Source: Pseudoalteromonas luteoviolacea S2607 (GTDB taxonomy: Bacteria > Pseudomonadota > Gammaproteobacteria > Enterobacterales > Alteromonadaceae). Taken from it: 64,000 nucleotides of DNA. The position numbers and the translations under genes were made by a program. Every line of letters begins with the position of its first letter. Within the stretch, counting starts at the first letter, position 1. Positions 47,150-55,707 of the stretch are shown piece by piece. The notes beneath the pieces are model-generated. The model searched no databases. It saw nothing but the letters and a program-made list of their open reading frames with translations, and was not told the DNA's origin. The stretch covers positions 124,001 through 188,000 of the forward strand of contig NZ_AUXV01000045.1 of NCBI RefSeq assembly GCF_001625575.1, given 5' to 3'.

Positions 47150-47542
47150 TACGAGCTTTCAACAAAGTGGTATTTAACGCACATTTGTCTTTTCCAATTT
47201 GACGACAATTGTTGTGTATCTAATTCAGCTTTAGATAGTGATAACTCAAACATAACTCTGGAAGAACGTCAGATTCAGTGTATTAAAGCCACAAAAATTA
47301 AAGCTCATTCAAGCGAAGAGTATAAAAGCGAAAAAGATAAGTGTGTTCAATGTAACATATCAAGTACTGTAGGTGCCGTTTTGCAGTCTATAGTATCGGC
47401 TGCTCTATTGATAGGAGTAATCTTCTATCGCTACAATACTACACTAGCAAGTTGCATAAGCGGACTGCTCATGTTTGGTTCCGCTTTGCTTCGTATACAT
47501 TTAGCTAAAAAGTACGCCTTTGAAAAGCGTCATATTCCATAG
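47150..47542 (+). pseudogene. Open frame with membrane segments but no usual start codon
   Basis: 130 codons are open between a TGA at 47147 and a TAG at 47540, in a region where random frames close much sooner. The product would have a Cys/Asp/Asn-rich N-terminus, then two hydrophobic segments (VGAVLQSIVSAALLIGVIFY and LASCISGLLMFGSALL) and a basic tail. The only in-frame ATG lies inside the second segment. It ends seven bases before the next gene, as if in an operon. Likely a 5'-truncated gene, or one with a rare start codon. Confidence 0.4.
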
Positions 47543-47549
47543 GAAAGCG

Positions 47550-48002
47550 ATGGAACAATTGTCAATCACTGCGGATCTTGAAGATTACTCCGTGGGCCTT
47601 ACATGCAAGGCACACCTAAACGAATTTTCTGGTGTTGGAGGGGCTTGGTTTAACTTAGGTGACGTCGCAACTTTTTGTGACAATTTAAGTCGGCTTGCCT
47701 CTGAAATGATAGGTTCCTTTGAACTGATTGGTGCTCAATCCAAAATTGATGGTAGCGAATATCTAGAAACCTTTTCAATTAGGTGTTACGTACTGTCAGC
47801 CTCTAAAATTAATGGCATTATTGGTATTCATGTTACGCTGGCAGATTATCCATATACAGGCTGTCGTAGTAATGAAATTAGGCAATTTTCTGGAGAATTT
47901 AAAATAAGACATCATAAAATAAAAGAATTCTCAGCCAGTCTCTTAAATTTAATAAATAACAATCAAAGTGAGGCTGTTTTGTTCGGCGATGGGCGCATGT
48001 AA
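47550..48002 (+). CDS. Small immunity-like protein (WapI-type fold suggested)
   Basis: About 150 aa from ATG 47550, with AGGAAAGCG ahead of it. No signal or membrane segment. The pattern GAWFNLGDVATFCDNLSRL, then a beta-rich middle and a last amphipathic helix (KEFSASLLNLINNNQ), resembles the family of WapI-like immunity proteins, but this is a loose match. Together with the following CPCC protein it suggests a set of orphan immunity genes; no toxin gene is visible. Confidence 0.6.
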   Translation: MEQLSITADLEDYSVGLTCKAHLNEFSGVGGAWFNLGDVATFCDNLSRLASEMIGSFELIGAQSKIDGSEYLETFSIRCYVLSASKINGIIGIHVTLADYPYTGCRSNEIRQFSGEFKIRHHKIKEFSASLLNLINNNQSEAVLFGDGRM

Positions 48003-48100
48003 CAAAGCAGTAAAAAGCTTGGTTTAGTTCGCACTTCGTAAATATTAGTAAGCAACTTGTGCCATTTAGCACGACACTTGCGCATCAAGTGAATTGATAT

Positions 48101-48583
48101 ATGAATGAATTTGCAAGGAAAAGAAATAGGTTTGATGCCGTGTCAAAAAATATTCGACTCGGCATTTGTTCACTTTTCAAGACTATTAATAGAGTCACTT
48201 GCCCTTGCTGTGGGTATCCTACTTTAGTTGAACGCGGTCAATATGATATATGTGAACTTTGCAATTGGGAGGATGACGGCCAGGATGATGAGGATTCTCA
48301 CACTGTTTTTGGTGGCCCCAATGGTGGTTATTCACTAGACATGGCGCGCACCAATTTTGTGAAATATGGCTCTATGTATTCTCCTGAAAATGACACCAGA
48401 ATCACGGGCGATTCAGTAGAAAGGGCGGCTCTAAAAGAGCAGCTTGTTGAGATATTTGACAGTTTACTGAGTGAAAACGATGCAAATCTATCGAACATTT
48501 GGAAAACGGTGTTAAAACTTGAGAAAGCCTTGGATAGAGAGCTTTCACGTAGCATTAATGAGTATGAAAAGTCGCTGAAGTAA
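48101..48583 (+). CDS. CPCC family cysteine-rich protein
   Basis: 160 aa. The central zinc-ribbon-like motif is VTCPCCGYPTL followed by YDICELCNWEDDGQDD, then GGPNGGYSLDMAR, the signature of the cysteine-rich CPCC family often found among polymorphic-toxin immunity genes. An N-terminal basic extension (about 30 residues) precedes it and the C-terminus is helical. No strong Shine-Dalgarno is seen ahead of ATG 48101. Confidence 0.8.
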   Translation: MNEFARKRNRFDAVSKNIRLGICSLFKTINRVTCPCCGYPTLVERGQYDICELCNWEDDGQDDEDSHTVFGGPNGGYSLDMARTNFVKYGSMYSPENDTRITGDSVERAALKEQLVEIFDSLLSENDANLSNIWKTVLKLEKALDRELSRSINEYEKSLK

Positions 48584-48828
48584 TAACAAAACCCACCGCC
48601 GGAAGCAGGCGTTCGTGACCTATCACCAAATCATATCATTTTAAAAATCCCTAAATTAGCAATATATACGGCCTTATATTGGCAAAATGACAGAATTGGG
48701 TGATTTACGATGGTTGTTTACAAGTACTTTATCCCATGTGACCATTGGGGCTTTTAATTTTCGTCTTTTATGAGTCGTGTTTTCAGCTGATTATTTGAAA
48801 CATGCGCGAATAGGGAGTAGGAGGTCAA

Positions 48829-49767
48829 TTGGAATATTCTTGGAAGCCTAAAGGTTGGTTGAGTATTTTATACGGTTTTGCTTTACAGCCATTTGTATTT
48901 CTTTACGTCAATAGAGCCAAACTATTTTGGTTTTATTTAATTTTATTTATATTGGTTTCTTTATTTGATACAAAACTACATGCGATACCAGATAAAGAAA
49001 CATGGTATCAAAACATTTACTTCGTGTGGTTTATTCTAATAATTTGTCCTGTCCATGCATTTTTAATATCTAGAAGGTATGACAAAGAACAAGTCAGGAA
49101 GTGGTATGCTAGTTGGTGGATCACTTTAGTGTGTTTTAGCGTGTTTCTTACATGTTTAATCATTGGAAGAGCGTTTTTTTATGAACCATTTTCTATTCCC
49201 GCAAAGTCAATGAGCCCTGCGTTAAACCCCGGTGACCACGTAGTAGTTAGCAAATTTGGATATGGAAACTACAGTTACTCAGGAATACGAATACACACAA
49301 CAGAATCAACAAGAATGCTTCAAAGAGGGGATATTGTCGTTTTTAAACACCCACTGGATCCCAATATTGATTTTATCAAGAGAGTAGTAGGGTTACCTGG
49401 AGATAAAGTGACCTACCGTAACAAAACTATTTATATTAAACCTGCATGTGTAGACGAGACAACTGAGTGTCCTAGCTATAAAGCCGTTGATAAAGAGCTT
49501 AAATTTACTCAAAAAGAAGATGGTTCTGAATACGAGTATTATCAAGAGTCTTTAGGCCAAATTGAGTACGAAATCAAAACGAACAACAATCATACAGAAA
49601 TGGTCTTTCATTATTTTAATCAAGCTGGTAGTCGGTTAGATGAATGGATAGTGCCAGATAATCATTACTTCGTCTTGGGTGATAATAGAGACAATAGCCT
49701 AGACAGCCGCTACTGGGGGTTTGTACCCGATAGTAATATTGTTGGTAAAGTCATTGCGAAGTGGTAA
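48829..49767 (+). CDS. Signal peptidase I (accessory copy)
   Basis: Inner-membrane serine protease of the S26 family, 312 aa. The start is TTG 48829, chosen because AGGAGGT lies just ahead of it. About three hydrophobic segments precede the catalytic domain. Ser nucleophile in SIPAKSMSPALNPGD, Lys base in DFIKRVVGLPGDKV, and box E GDNRDNSLDSRYWGFVP. It is not next to lepA or rnc, so it is probably a second signal peptidase rather than the housekeeping LepB; its specific substrates are unknown. Directly after the stop is a hairpin that includes one copy of a 24-bp repeat. Confidence 0.88.
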   Translation: MEYSWKPKGWLSILYGFALQPFVFLYVNRAKLFWFYLILFILVSLFDTKLHAIPDKETWYQNIYFVWFILIICPVHAFLISRRYDKEQVRKWYASWWITLVCFSVFLTCLIIGRAFFYEPFSIPAKSMSPALNPGDHVVVSKFGYGNYSYSGIRIHTTESTRMLQRGDIVVFKHPLDPNIDFIKRVVGLPGDKVTYRNKTIYIKPACVDETTECPSYKAVDKELKFTQKEDGSEYEYYQESLGQIEYEIKTNNNHTEMVFHYFNQAGSRLDEWIVPDNHYFVLGDNRDNSLDSRYWGFVPDSNIVGKVIAKW

Positions 49768-49771
49768 TGCT

Positions 49772-49794
49772 TGACCCCATTATCAATGGGGTCA
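49772..49794. terminator. Perfect 10-bp hairpin downstream of the signal peptidase gene
   Basis: TGACCCCATT and AATGGGGTCA flank a 3-nt loop. It may terminate, or be a REP-like element: its right arm continues into the repeat at 49782-49805. No T-run follows. Confidence 0.55.
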
Positions 49795-49805
49795 GAGTCG
49801 TTGGT
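49782..49805 (+). repeat. 24-bp direct repeat, copy 1
   Basis: Identical to 52373-52396 and in the same orientation; contains AATGGGGTCAGAGTCGTTGG. The two copies bracket the methyltransferase and acyltransferase genes. The sequence resembles elements seen beside RAYT (Y1 transposase) genes, from memory. Confidence 0.9.
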
Positions 49806-50106
49806 GTCATATACGTAAGCTAATTCGGTAGTAATCAAGTTTTGGGTCAAACGTTAAAAGTTGTCTTTGCATTTGTTTGCAGCCCTTATGAATAGCAAAG
49901 CGTTCAGCCGCTTTTTTGCGGGGGCATAATTTGTATACAGGAAGACAGTGCTTTACCATTATTGCTTTGCGCACTGTCTCCTTTTCTAAGTAAAAATTAC
50001 TTCAAACGCGCAGCTACATAGTTTGCGTGTGTTTAGTAAAAACTGGCTGAATATTTATAAACTACTAGCCTTGTTGATATCTATAAAAAGGGCGGTTTAG
50101 GCTTTC
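49806..50106. other. Spacer after the first 24-bp repeat
   Basis: About 300 bp without an ORF of note; includes AT-rich and palindromic bits (for example AGCAAAGCG around 49895) but nothing I can name. Confidence 0.5.
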
Positions 50107-50997
50107 TTATTGATCAAAAGTACAATGCACAAAATATTCGCCTTGATACATTTTTTGCTGTAGCTTTTCTTTTATCTGCTGTGTAACTAATTCCTGCCCA
50201 CCGGCGATAGAGTGGAGCTGGCACATATGTGTCTGCAAATAGTCTTGCATCTCGAGGCTATCGATATCCCACAATACAGGTTCTCCAAGCTTTTCTAAGT
50301 GACGGTATAGTATTTTGGGCACTGTGTTTCTTGGGCTGTCTTTGGGCTCTAGAGTAGAAAAAATAAACTGCGTACCTGCACCTGTTAACGCCCGGATAGA
50401 ATCAAAGATTGCGTTGACGTCTTTTTCGTTTAAGTACATTAAAACCCCTTCACATATAAATAAGGTCGATCGCTTTGGATCGAACGCCTCGAATTCGGTC
50501 AGTGCTGTTTGGAGCTGTTGACGACCAAAATCTACTGCCAAAAAGTGCATGTTTTGGCGCTGAGTAGCCCCTTGTTCTAGTGCTTTGACTTTTTGTTCTT
50601 GAGTGGCTGGGTGATCAATTTCAATGAAATTCACCTTGGGGTAATCTTGTTGAAGACGCCAGCATAACGAGTCGAACCCTGCGCCTAAAACGACAACCTG
50701 AGTAATACCCTCTGACAGCGCATTCAGAGTTAGATGCTCAATGTGGCGCTTTCGCAATACATAATGCAGAGAAATACCTGGCAACAAAACCCGTTCTCTA
50801 AGTTTTGCTAGTTTGCAAAACCACCAGCTATTGAGTTGTTTTAGTCTACGGCGGCCTTGTTCGCTACCTTGTAATATCTGACGTGATACTGAAATTACGT
50901 TGTCGTTTACCAAGCCTCCATACTTTGATGTTTTGGCGGCAAATAAAATCCCCTGAGCGACGGTAAAAGCGGTAGAGCTGGCATTATTATCTTTCAC
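50107..50997 (-). CDS. Class I SAM-dependent methyltransferase, LCMT/PPM-like family
   Basis: 296 aa. The SAM-binding motif is VVVLGAGFDSLCWRL, followed by FIEIDHPATQ, FICEGVLMYL and IFSTLEPKD, typical of the leucine carboxyl methyltransferase-like family of bacteria, whose natural substrates are mostly unknown. Overlaps the upstream acyltransferase gene by 4 nt, so the products likely work together, for example methylating the product of that enzyme. Both genes lie between two copies of a 24-bp direct repeat. Confidence 0.85.
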   Translation of the reverse strand: MKDNNASSTAFTVAQGILFAAKTSKYGGLVNDNVISVSRQILQGSEQGRRRLKQLNSWWFCKLAKLRERVLLPGISLHYVLRKRHIEHLTLNALSEGITQVVVLGAGFDSLCWRLQQDYPKVNFIEIDHPATQEQKVKALEQGATQRQNMHFLAVDFGRQQLQTALTEFEAFDPKRSTLFICEGVLMYLNEKDVNAIFDSIRALTGAGTQFIFSTLEPKDSPRNTVPKILYRHLEKLGEPVLWDIDSLEMQDYLQTHMCQLHSIAGGQELVTQQIKEKLQQKMYQGEYFVHCTFDQ

Positions 50998-52202
50998 GAA
51001 AGCGCCTCACTATAAAAAACGATACTGTTCTCAGTTAAACCAATGCTGCCTGTTTGAGCTTGTTGTTCAAGAAATGCCTGACTTTCGTTGCGCTCAATCC
51101 CTGATATGACAGAAAACGCATGACCACCCATTCTGACAACTCGTTGATGTGGTTTCTTCAGCATAGGTTGCGCGGTTTTTGCAAGTTGCTCCAGAAAAAA
51201 TTGTAACCTTTCTTCACGTGAAGCGTGTGCGTAAATCAATGCTCTGCGGCCTACATCTCGAAGTTTTTGATCCATCACTTTTAAGACCTCTTTCATGTAG
51301 CTTTGATCTTGGTTAACTTTATTCCAGAAATCCACTTTTCTTAATACGAGTAGGTCGGTGTTGACAATGGCTGTGGCATTGACTTTACGAGCCTGTTCAT
51401 CGATCAAGCACGATTCGCCGAATAACTCGCCAGCAGTTAAAGTTGCCAAATCAAAATCTTGCAGCTGCGTGGTTGTGTCCATAGTAATACCAATGGCACC
51501 GCTGCTTATTAAGTAGGCCTCATCTGGATTTTCATCAGCTGCGTTAAAAATCGGTGTGCCTGCACTGACCAGCAAGTATTCATAGCACAGTGCAAATAAT
51601 TCTGTCAGTTTAGAGTGTTTTCTAGGGCCACCAAACGCCCACTTTGTGATCTGCGCCATACTGCAATGCATAGGTACCATAGAGACAGAAATATGTTCAT
51701 GTCTAATTTGTGCCCCAAGTGCTTTAAGACCCATACGCTTGTAGAGCGCAAGTGTTTCGATGTTAGCGGTTGTGATAATATCAGTGACACCTCTAGCTTC
51801 ACCGATATCGCAGCTCAATTTAAATAAAGCCCGAAACAAATCACGGCGATTTCGCCATCTGGCATCGATTGCAAACATGCCTGAGTTAGCCAGTAAAGGA
51901 GTAGACAAGCCTTGTGACTGGGCTTGATCAATAAGTTGGGTGCGATATTGATTAAAGTCGTACATTTGATCCGCTGGCAGGCGAAGCGCACCATCTATAA
52001 CTACGCGTATTGTACCGACCGGTGTTTCACCATCATAAGCAATAATGTTGTAGCTGTCGGGCATACCGTCAAACATATCCATAATGATACGTTGCGGATT
52101 TTTCTGCATATAAGTGTATTCTTCTGCATAGACCTGGTACCTGAGCTGGTATACGTGATTGAGCTCAACCGGGGTAGTGGCGACTTTTACTCGAATAGAC
52201 AT
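50994..52202 (-). CDS. AHL-synthase-like/GNAT acyltransferase fused to a cNMP-binding domain
   Basis: 402 aa. The N-terminal ~200 residues are an N-acyltransferase of the autoinducer-synthase/GNAT fold: YQLRYQVYAEEY, IIAYDGETPVGTIRVV, SGMFAIDARWRNR and ALYKRMGLKALG. The C-terminal ~200 residues are a cyclic-nucleotide-binding domain (EAYLISSGAIGITM, LTAGELFGESCLIDEQ with NATAIVNTDLLVLRK) and a helical end that may be a degenerate winged helix. A cAMP- or c-di-GMP-controlled acyltransferase is plausible. In the LuxI/GNAT family an N-acyl amino acid product would be expected, but that is inference. Confidence 0.82.
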   Translation of the reverse strand: MSIRVKVATTPVELNHVYQLRYQVYAEEYTYMQKNPQRIIMDMFDGMPDSYNIIAYDGETPVGTIRVVIDGALRLPADQMYDFNQYRTQLIDQAQSQGLSTPLLANSGMFAIDARWRNRRDLFRALFKLSCDIGEARGVTDIITTANIETLALYKRMGLKALGAQIRHEHISVSMVPMHCSMAQITKWAFGGPRKHSKLTELFALCYEYLLVSAGTPIFNAADENPDEAYLISSGAIGITMDTTTQLQDFDLATLTAGELFGESCLIDEQARKVNATAIVNTDLLVLRKVDFWNKVNQDQSYMKEVLKVMDQKLRDVGRRALIYAHASREERLQFFLEQLAKTAQPMLKKPHQRVVRMGGHAFSVISGIERNESQAFLEQQAQTGSIGLTENSIVFYSEALS

Positions 52203-52596
52203 TGAACGGGCTTTATTTTAATTATTGCAAAGCTGGATTGTAACCCTGAGGTGGTGCATGGTAAACAGCTCGTTCAAAGAAAATTAGGATAAAAGTGTGA
52301 CAATTAATGATCGCCTGTCTAATCCTAGCCCACTGACATAAAATTCATAAAGAACAAAAACAAAACGACAAAATCAATGGGGTCAGAGTCGTTGGTTTTA
52401 AGCACAGTCGATTCTCGACGCGTGTAGTTGTTCCAAAACAAATTACACGCCCGTAAAGATCAACCCTAACGGACTAAATTGTTAGAATCTATTCGCGGTT
52501 ATTCAGAATTAGTAGACGAGGCTGATTGTTCAAAATCTAAGTGTTTCTCTCTTAGTAGACAAGAAAGCATTTAAATTAAAAACCATGGAATTAACT
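52203..52596. other. Spacer between the acyltransferase and kinase genes, with repeat copy 2
   Basis: 394 bp. The part next to 52202 should hold the promoter of the acyltransferase operon. Copy 2 of the 24-bp repeat lies at 52373-52396. Nothing else recognised. Confidence 0.55.
52373..52396 (+). repeat. 24-bp direct repeat, copy 2
   Basis: Identical to 49782-49805 and in the same orientation. Here the left arm of the hairpin (TGACCCCATT) is absent, so this copy cannot fold the same way. Confidence 0.9.
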
Positions 52597-53871
52597 TTAG
52601 CCCAGAATTTTTCTTGAACCAAAATCTACGCATACAGTGCAGCCACGTTGATCGTTATTGCGTAAAGAGAACTCCCAATCGAATCGCTGGCAGAAATCTT
52701 CAACAATAAGCAAACCCAAGCCATGCCCTTGTGGGTCTTGATGTCCGTCGTAGCCACATCCACAGTCGATTACTTTTAATTTTGATTCAGTCATGCAAAC
52801 TTCGATAGATCCTTCTTCGGTTGCAGCAATGGCGTTTCTAATTAAATTGTTTAGTACGATGGCTATCACAGGTGAGCTGGCTTGAACGGTAGGCATACTC
52901 TCTATTGTGCATTTTAAATCAAGTTGTTTTTCCTGCGCTAAAGGTAGGTTAGATGAAATGATACTGTCCAGCTCCTCTGTGCTTATCCGTCTAAAGGGTT
53001 CATTGTGCTTTTCTCGTTCATAGCGTACAAGCGACAAAAGGGCATCGGTCATGGTCGACATCTGTTTACTGGCTTCTTGCACTCGGATCATTTGCCGCGA
53101 AATAAAGTTATCTTCACTTGCTCTGAGAAGTAGCTTTGAGGCCCCTTTAATGACTGTCAAAGGTGTTCTTAACTCGTGACTTGCGTAGCGTGCGAAAGAT
53201 TGCTCCCGTTTAATCAGCTCATTTACGTGGGTTCTATAACCATTAAGTCCAGAGGCTAGAGTTTGAAATTCGTTGGCGGCATCTTTAGGCAATGTAAAAG
53301 AAGCACTAGGATCATTCTTATCGAGTTGAGCCTTTAGTGCATTAACAGGCTCAATCAAGCGCTGTGACAACTTCATTAATAACTTCGCAAAAATAAAAAC
53401 AAGCACTACAACAAAGGCAAGATTGATGGCAATCACTGTGATAAATTCATCGTAGCTGATCTCCACCTCATCAACATAAGTAAGCAAAATTATGGGCTTT
53501 TCAACGCCATTTTGCGTAAAGGTACTCAAGTAAACCATTTGTGAGCCATCTTCAATATGTACCTCATCCAAGAAATGACGCTTTCCGATTAAATAAGGTT
53601 GGTAGGTTTGAGGTACAAGCGATAAGTCATTATATGCGGTTGTAAGCAGGTCCAATTGCACAACATTGATTTCAGGATTGGAATGAAAGTAGTGAATAGC
53701 TTCCTTTTTATCAATCAGTATTCTCCTTTCACCCATTCTGTCTTCTGCCCAGTGTAAGGTAAGGGTGATTAGCGCAAAACAAAATAGTCCGATTACAGCT
53801 GAAACAGCGGCGAAAAAAAGCGCAAGACGACCCGTCATACTGCGGGTGTTGCCAAGATATCGTCGTATCAT
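52597..53871 (-). CDS. Sensor histidine kinase of an OmpR-type two-component system
   Basis: 424 aa. Two membrane helices (about 15-38 and 143-165) bracket a periplasmic sensor of about 105 residues (EAIHYFHSNPEINVVQL...). Then a HAMP-like linker, the dimerisation/phosphorylation domain with His in ASHELRTPLTV, and an ATPase with N box NNLIRNAIAATEEG, G1 DCGCGY (Cys replaces the usual residue) and G2 GHGLGLLIVEDF. Overlaps the response regulator by 4 nt. Ligand unknown; divergent from a glycosylation operon that it may control. Confidence 0.9.
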   Translation of the reverse strand: MIRRYLGNTRSMTGRLALFFAAVSAVIGLFCFALITLTLHWAEDRMGERRILIDKKEAIHYFHSNPEINVVQLDLLTTAYNDLSLVPQTYQPYLIGKRHFLDEVHIEDGSQMVYLSTFTQNGVEKPIILLTYVDEVEISYDEFITVIAINLAFVVVLVFIFAKLLMKLSQRLIEPVNALKAQLDKNDPSASFTLPKDAANEFQTLASGLNGYRTHVNELIKREQSFARYASHELRTPLTVIKGASKLLLRASEDNFISRQMIRVQEASKQMSTMTDALLSLVRYEREKHNEPFRRISTEELDSIISSNLPLAQEKQLDLKCTIESMPTVQASSPVIAIVLNNLIRNAIAATEEGSIEVCMTESKLKVIDCGCGYDGHQDPQGHGLGLLIVEDFCQRFDWEFSLRNNDQRGCTVCVDFGSRKILG

Positions 53872-54545
53872 GAGGTGTGCTCCAAACGAAAACCAACCTT
53901 GGGAACTGTAGTTAAGACTTGGGTGTCGAATGGTTTATCTAATTGTGTTCTGAGTTGATAAATGTGACTGCGTAGTACGTCATTATTTGCTTCATGCTCG
54001 CCCCATAATTGATATGCGATCTCTTCTTTTGTAAGTACTTCTGGGGCTTTTTTTAAAAGCAACTCTAAAATCGTGTAAGTCGTAGGGTTTAGTGCAAGCA
54101 AGCGGCCTTGTCTGTATGCTTGGCGCGTTCTTTGGTCGATGGATACATCTCCAAAACAGAGCTTTTGGCTTGTAAATTCGGCATTACTTCGGCGAATCAA
54201 CGCATGCATGCGTGCCTCTAAAATATCTAAATCAAATGGCTTTGTAAGGTAGTCATCTGCGCCATGTTCAAAGCCTTGTAATATATCTTCTCGACCATCT
54301 AACGCTGTGAGCATTAATATAGGTGTGGTGTTTCCTGATTCTCTGAGCTTATTGCAAATGGATAACCCACTCATGCGTGGCAGCATCAGATCTAACAGAA
54401 TAACGTCAAAAGTGTGTTCACTTGCTAGCTTTAAGCCCAACTCTCCGTTGTCTGCATAATCGATTTCCATTCCGAGTGACTCAAAATAGTCAAACAAAAT
54501 GCCTGCAATCTCGCGATTGTCTTCCACTATCAGCAGTCTTTTCAA
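53868..54545 (-). CDS. OmpR/PhoB-family response regulator
   Basis: 225 aa. Receiver domain with VEDN, phospho-acceptor Asp in VILLDLMLPRMSG and Lys in YLTKPFDLD. The C-terminal winged-helix DNA-binding domain ends in RSHIYQLRTQLDKPFDTQVLTTVPKVGFRLE. It is transcribed with the kinase and is divergent from the GT2-GT39-GtrA operon, the likely target, as PmrA controls arn genes. Confidence 0.92.
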   Translation of the reverse strand: MKRLLIVEDNREIAGILFDYFESLGMEIDYADNGELGLKLASEHTFDVILLDLMLPRMSGLSICNKLRESGNTTPILMLTALDGREDILQGFEHGADDYLTKPFDLDILEARMHALIRRSNAEFTSQKLCFGDVSIDQRTRQAYRQGRLLALNPTTYTILELLLKKAPEVLTKEEIAYQLWGEHEANNDVLRSHIYQLRTQLDKPFDTQVLTTVPKVGFRLEHTS

Positions 54546-54672
54546 ACGAACACTCCAACAAAAACATCAATCTATATTATGCATATTTAGTGTGAAAAAA
54601 ATGTCGACAACAACTCTTTCACTGCCTCTGATATAGGCTAACTCCGTCTTTTAATGCTACGGATAATTGCGT

Positions 54673-55707
54673 ATGTCTTTTACTAATGCACCAATAACAA
54701 ATATTAGTGCGCTAAACGAACGCCGAGATATTGGACCTACTTTATCAATCGTTGTTCCATTTTATAACGAATCAGAAGTGCTCGCTGAATTTCACCAACG
54801 ACTTAGCTGGGTACTTACTCAAATCAGTGGGAAAACAGAAATCATTTATGTCGATGATGGGAGTGTTGATGGTAGTTTAGAGATTGTCAAAAAATTTAGT
54901 GCGGCAAACTGTACGGTAAAATGCATCGAGCTGAGTCGTAATTTTGGCAAAGAAAGTGCGATGAGTGCCGGTCTAAATCATGCGCAGGGCCAAGCGGTCA
55001 TTATGATAGATGCAGATCTTCAAGATCCGCCGGAGCTAATTCCTAAAATGTTGTGTAAGTGGCGTGCAGGGTTTGACGTGGTAAATATGAAACGTACCAG
55101 CCGCCGAGGAGAGTCATGGTTTAAACGGTTTTCCGCTGGGTGCTTTTACAAATTACTAAATAAGATGACACCGTTAAATGTGCCTGAAAACGTGGGTGAC
55201 TTTCGTTTAATGAGTTCCAAAGTCGTGCAGCACATTAATGCGCTACCTGAGCGCACTCGCTACATGAAAGGGATATTTGCGTGGCCCGGGTTTAATCACA
55301 CAACCGTAGAATTTGAACGGGATGCGCGTTATTTAGGGCAAACAAAGTGGAATTACTTAAAACTTATTGGTCTCGCTATGGACGGCATCACATCCTTCTC
55401 TATTCGGCCCCTTAGACTCGCGACTATACTAGGCGCATTGATCGCCAGCTCAGCCTTTGTTTACGGTCTAGTTATTATTACCAAGACACTTGCCTTTGGA
55501 GAAGTTGTCTCCGGTTACCCATCTACTATGGTCGTTCAATTGGCGCTTGGCGGCGTGCAACTGTTATCTATTGGCTTATTAGGGGAATACATCGGGCGCA
55601 TTTTTGTAGAGGTAAAACAACGGCCACTCTATCTTGTGGCACATGTGCACCACTGTAATCAAACACAAAAGAGCGCTGAGGTGCCTTCGCTAATGGAGAA
55701 GGCTTAG
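54673..55707 (+). CDS. Family 2 glycosyltransferase (ArnC/GtrB-like)
   Basis: About 344 aa from ATG 54673. N-terminal GT2 domain with SIVVPFYNESEVL, IIYVDDGSVDGSLE and VIMIDADLQDPPELIPKM (DXD-type). Two C-terminal membrane helices (RLATILGALIASSAFVYG and LALGGVQLLSIGLLGEYIGR) as in polyprenyl-phosphate glycosyltransferases. It would load a sugar on undecaprenyl phosphate for the GT39 protein encoded next. The stop touches the next start. Confidence 0.9.
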   Translation: MSFTNAPITNISALNERRDIGPTLSIVVPFYNESEVLAEFHQRLSWVLTQISGKTEIIYVDDGSVDGSLEIVKKFSAANCTVKCIELSRNFGKESAMSAGLNHAQGQAVIMIDADLQDPPELIPKMLCKWRAGFDVVNMKRTSRRGESWFKRFSAGCFYKLLNKMTPLNVPENVGDFRLMSSKVVQHINALPERTRYMKGIFAWPGFNHTTVEFERDARYLGQTKWNYLKLIGLAMDGITSFSIRPLRLATILGALIASSAFVYGLVIITKTLAFGEVVSGYPSTMVVQLALGGVQLLSIGLLGEYIGRIFVEVKQRPLYLVAHVHHCNQTQKSAEVPSLMEKA

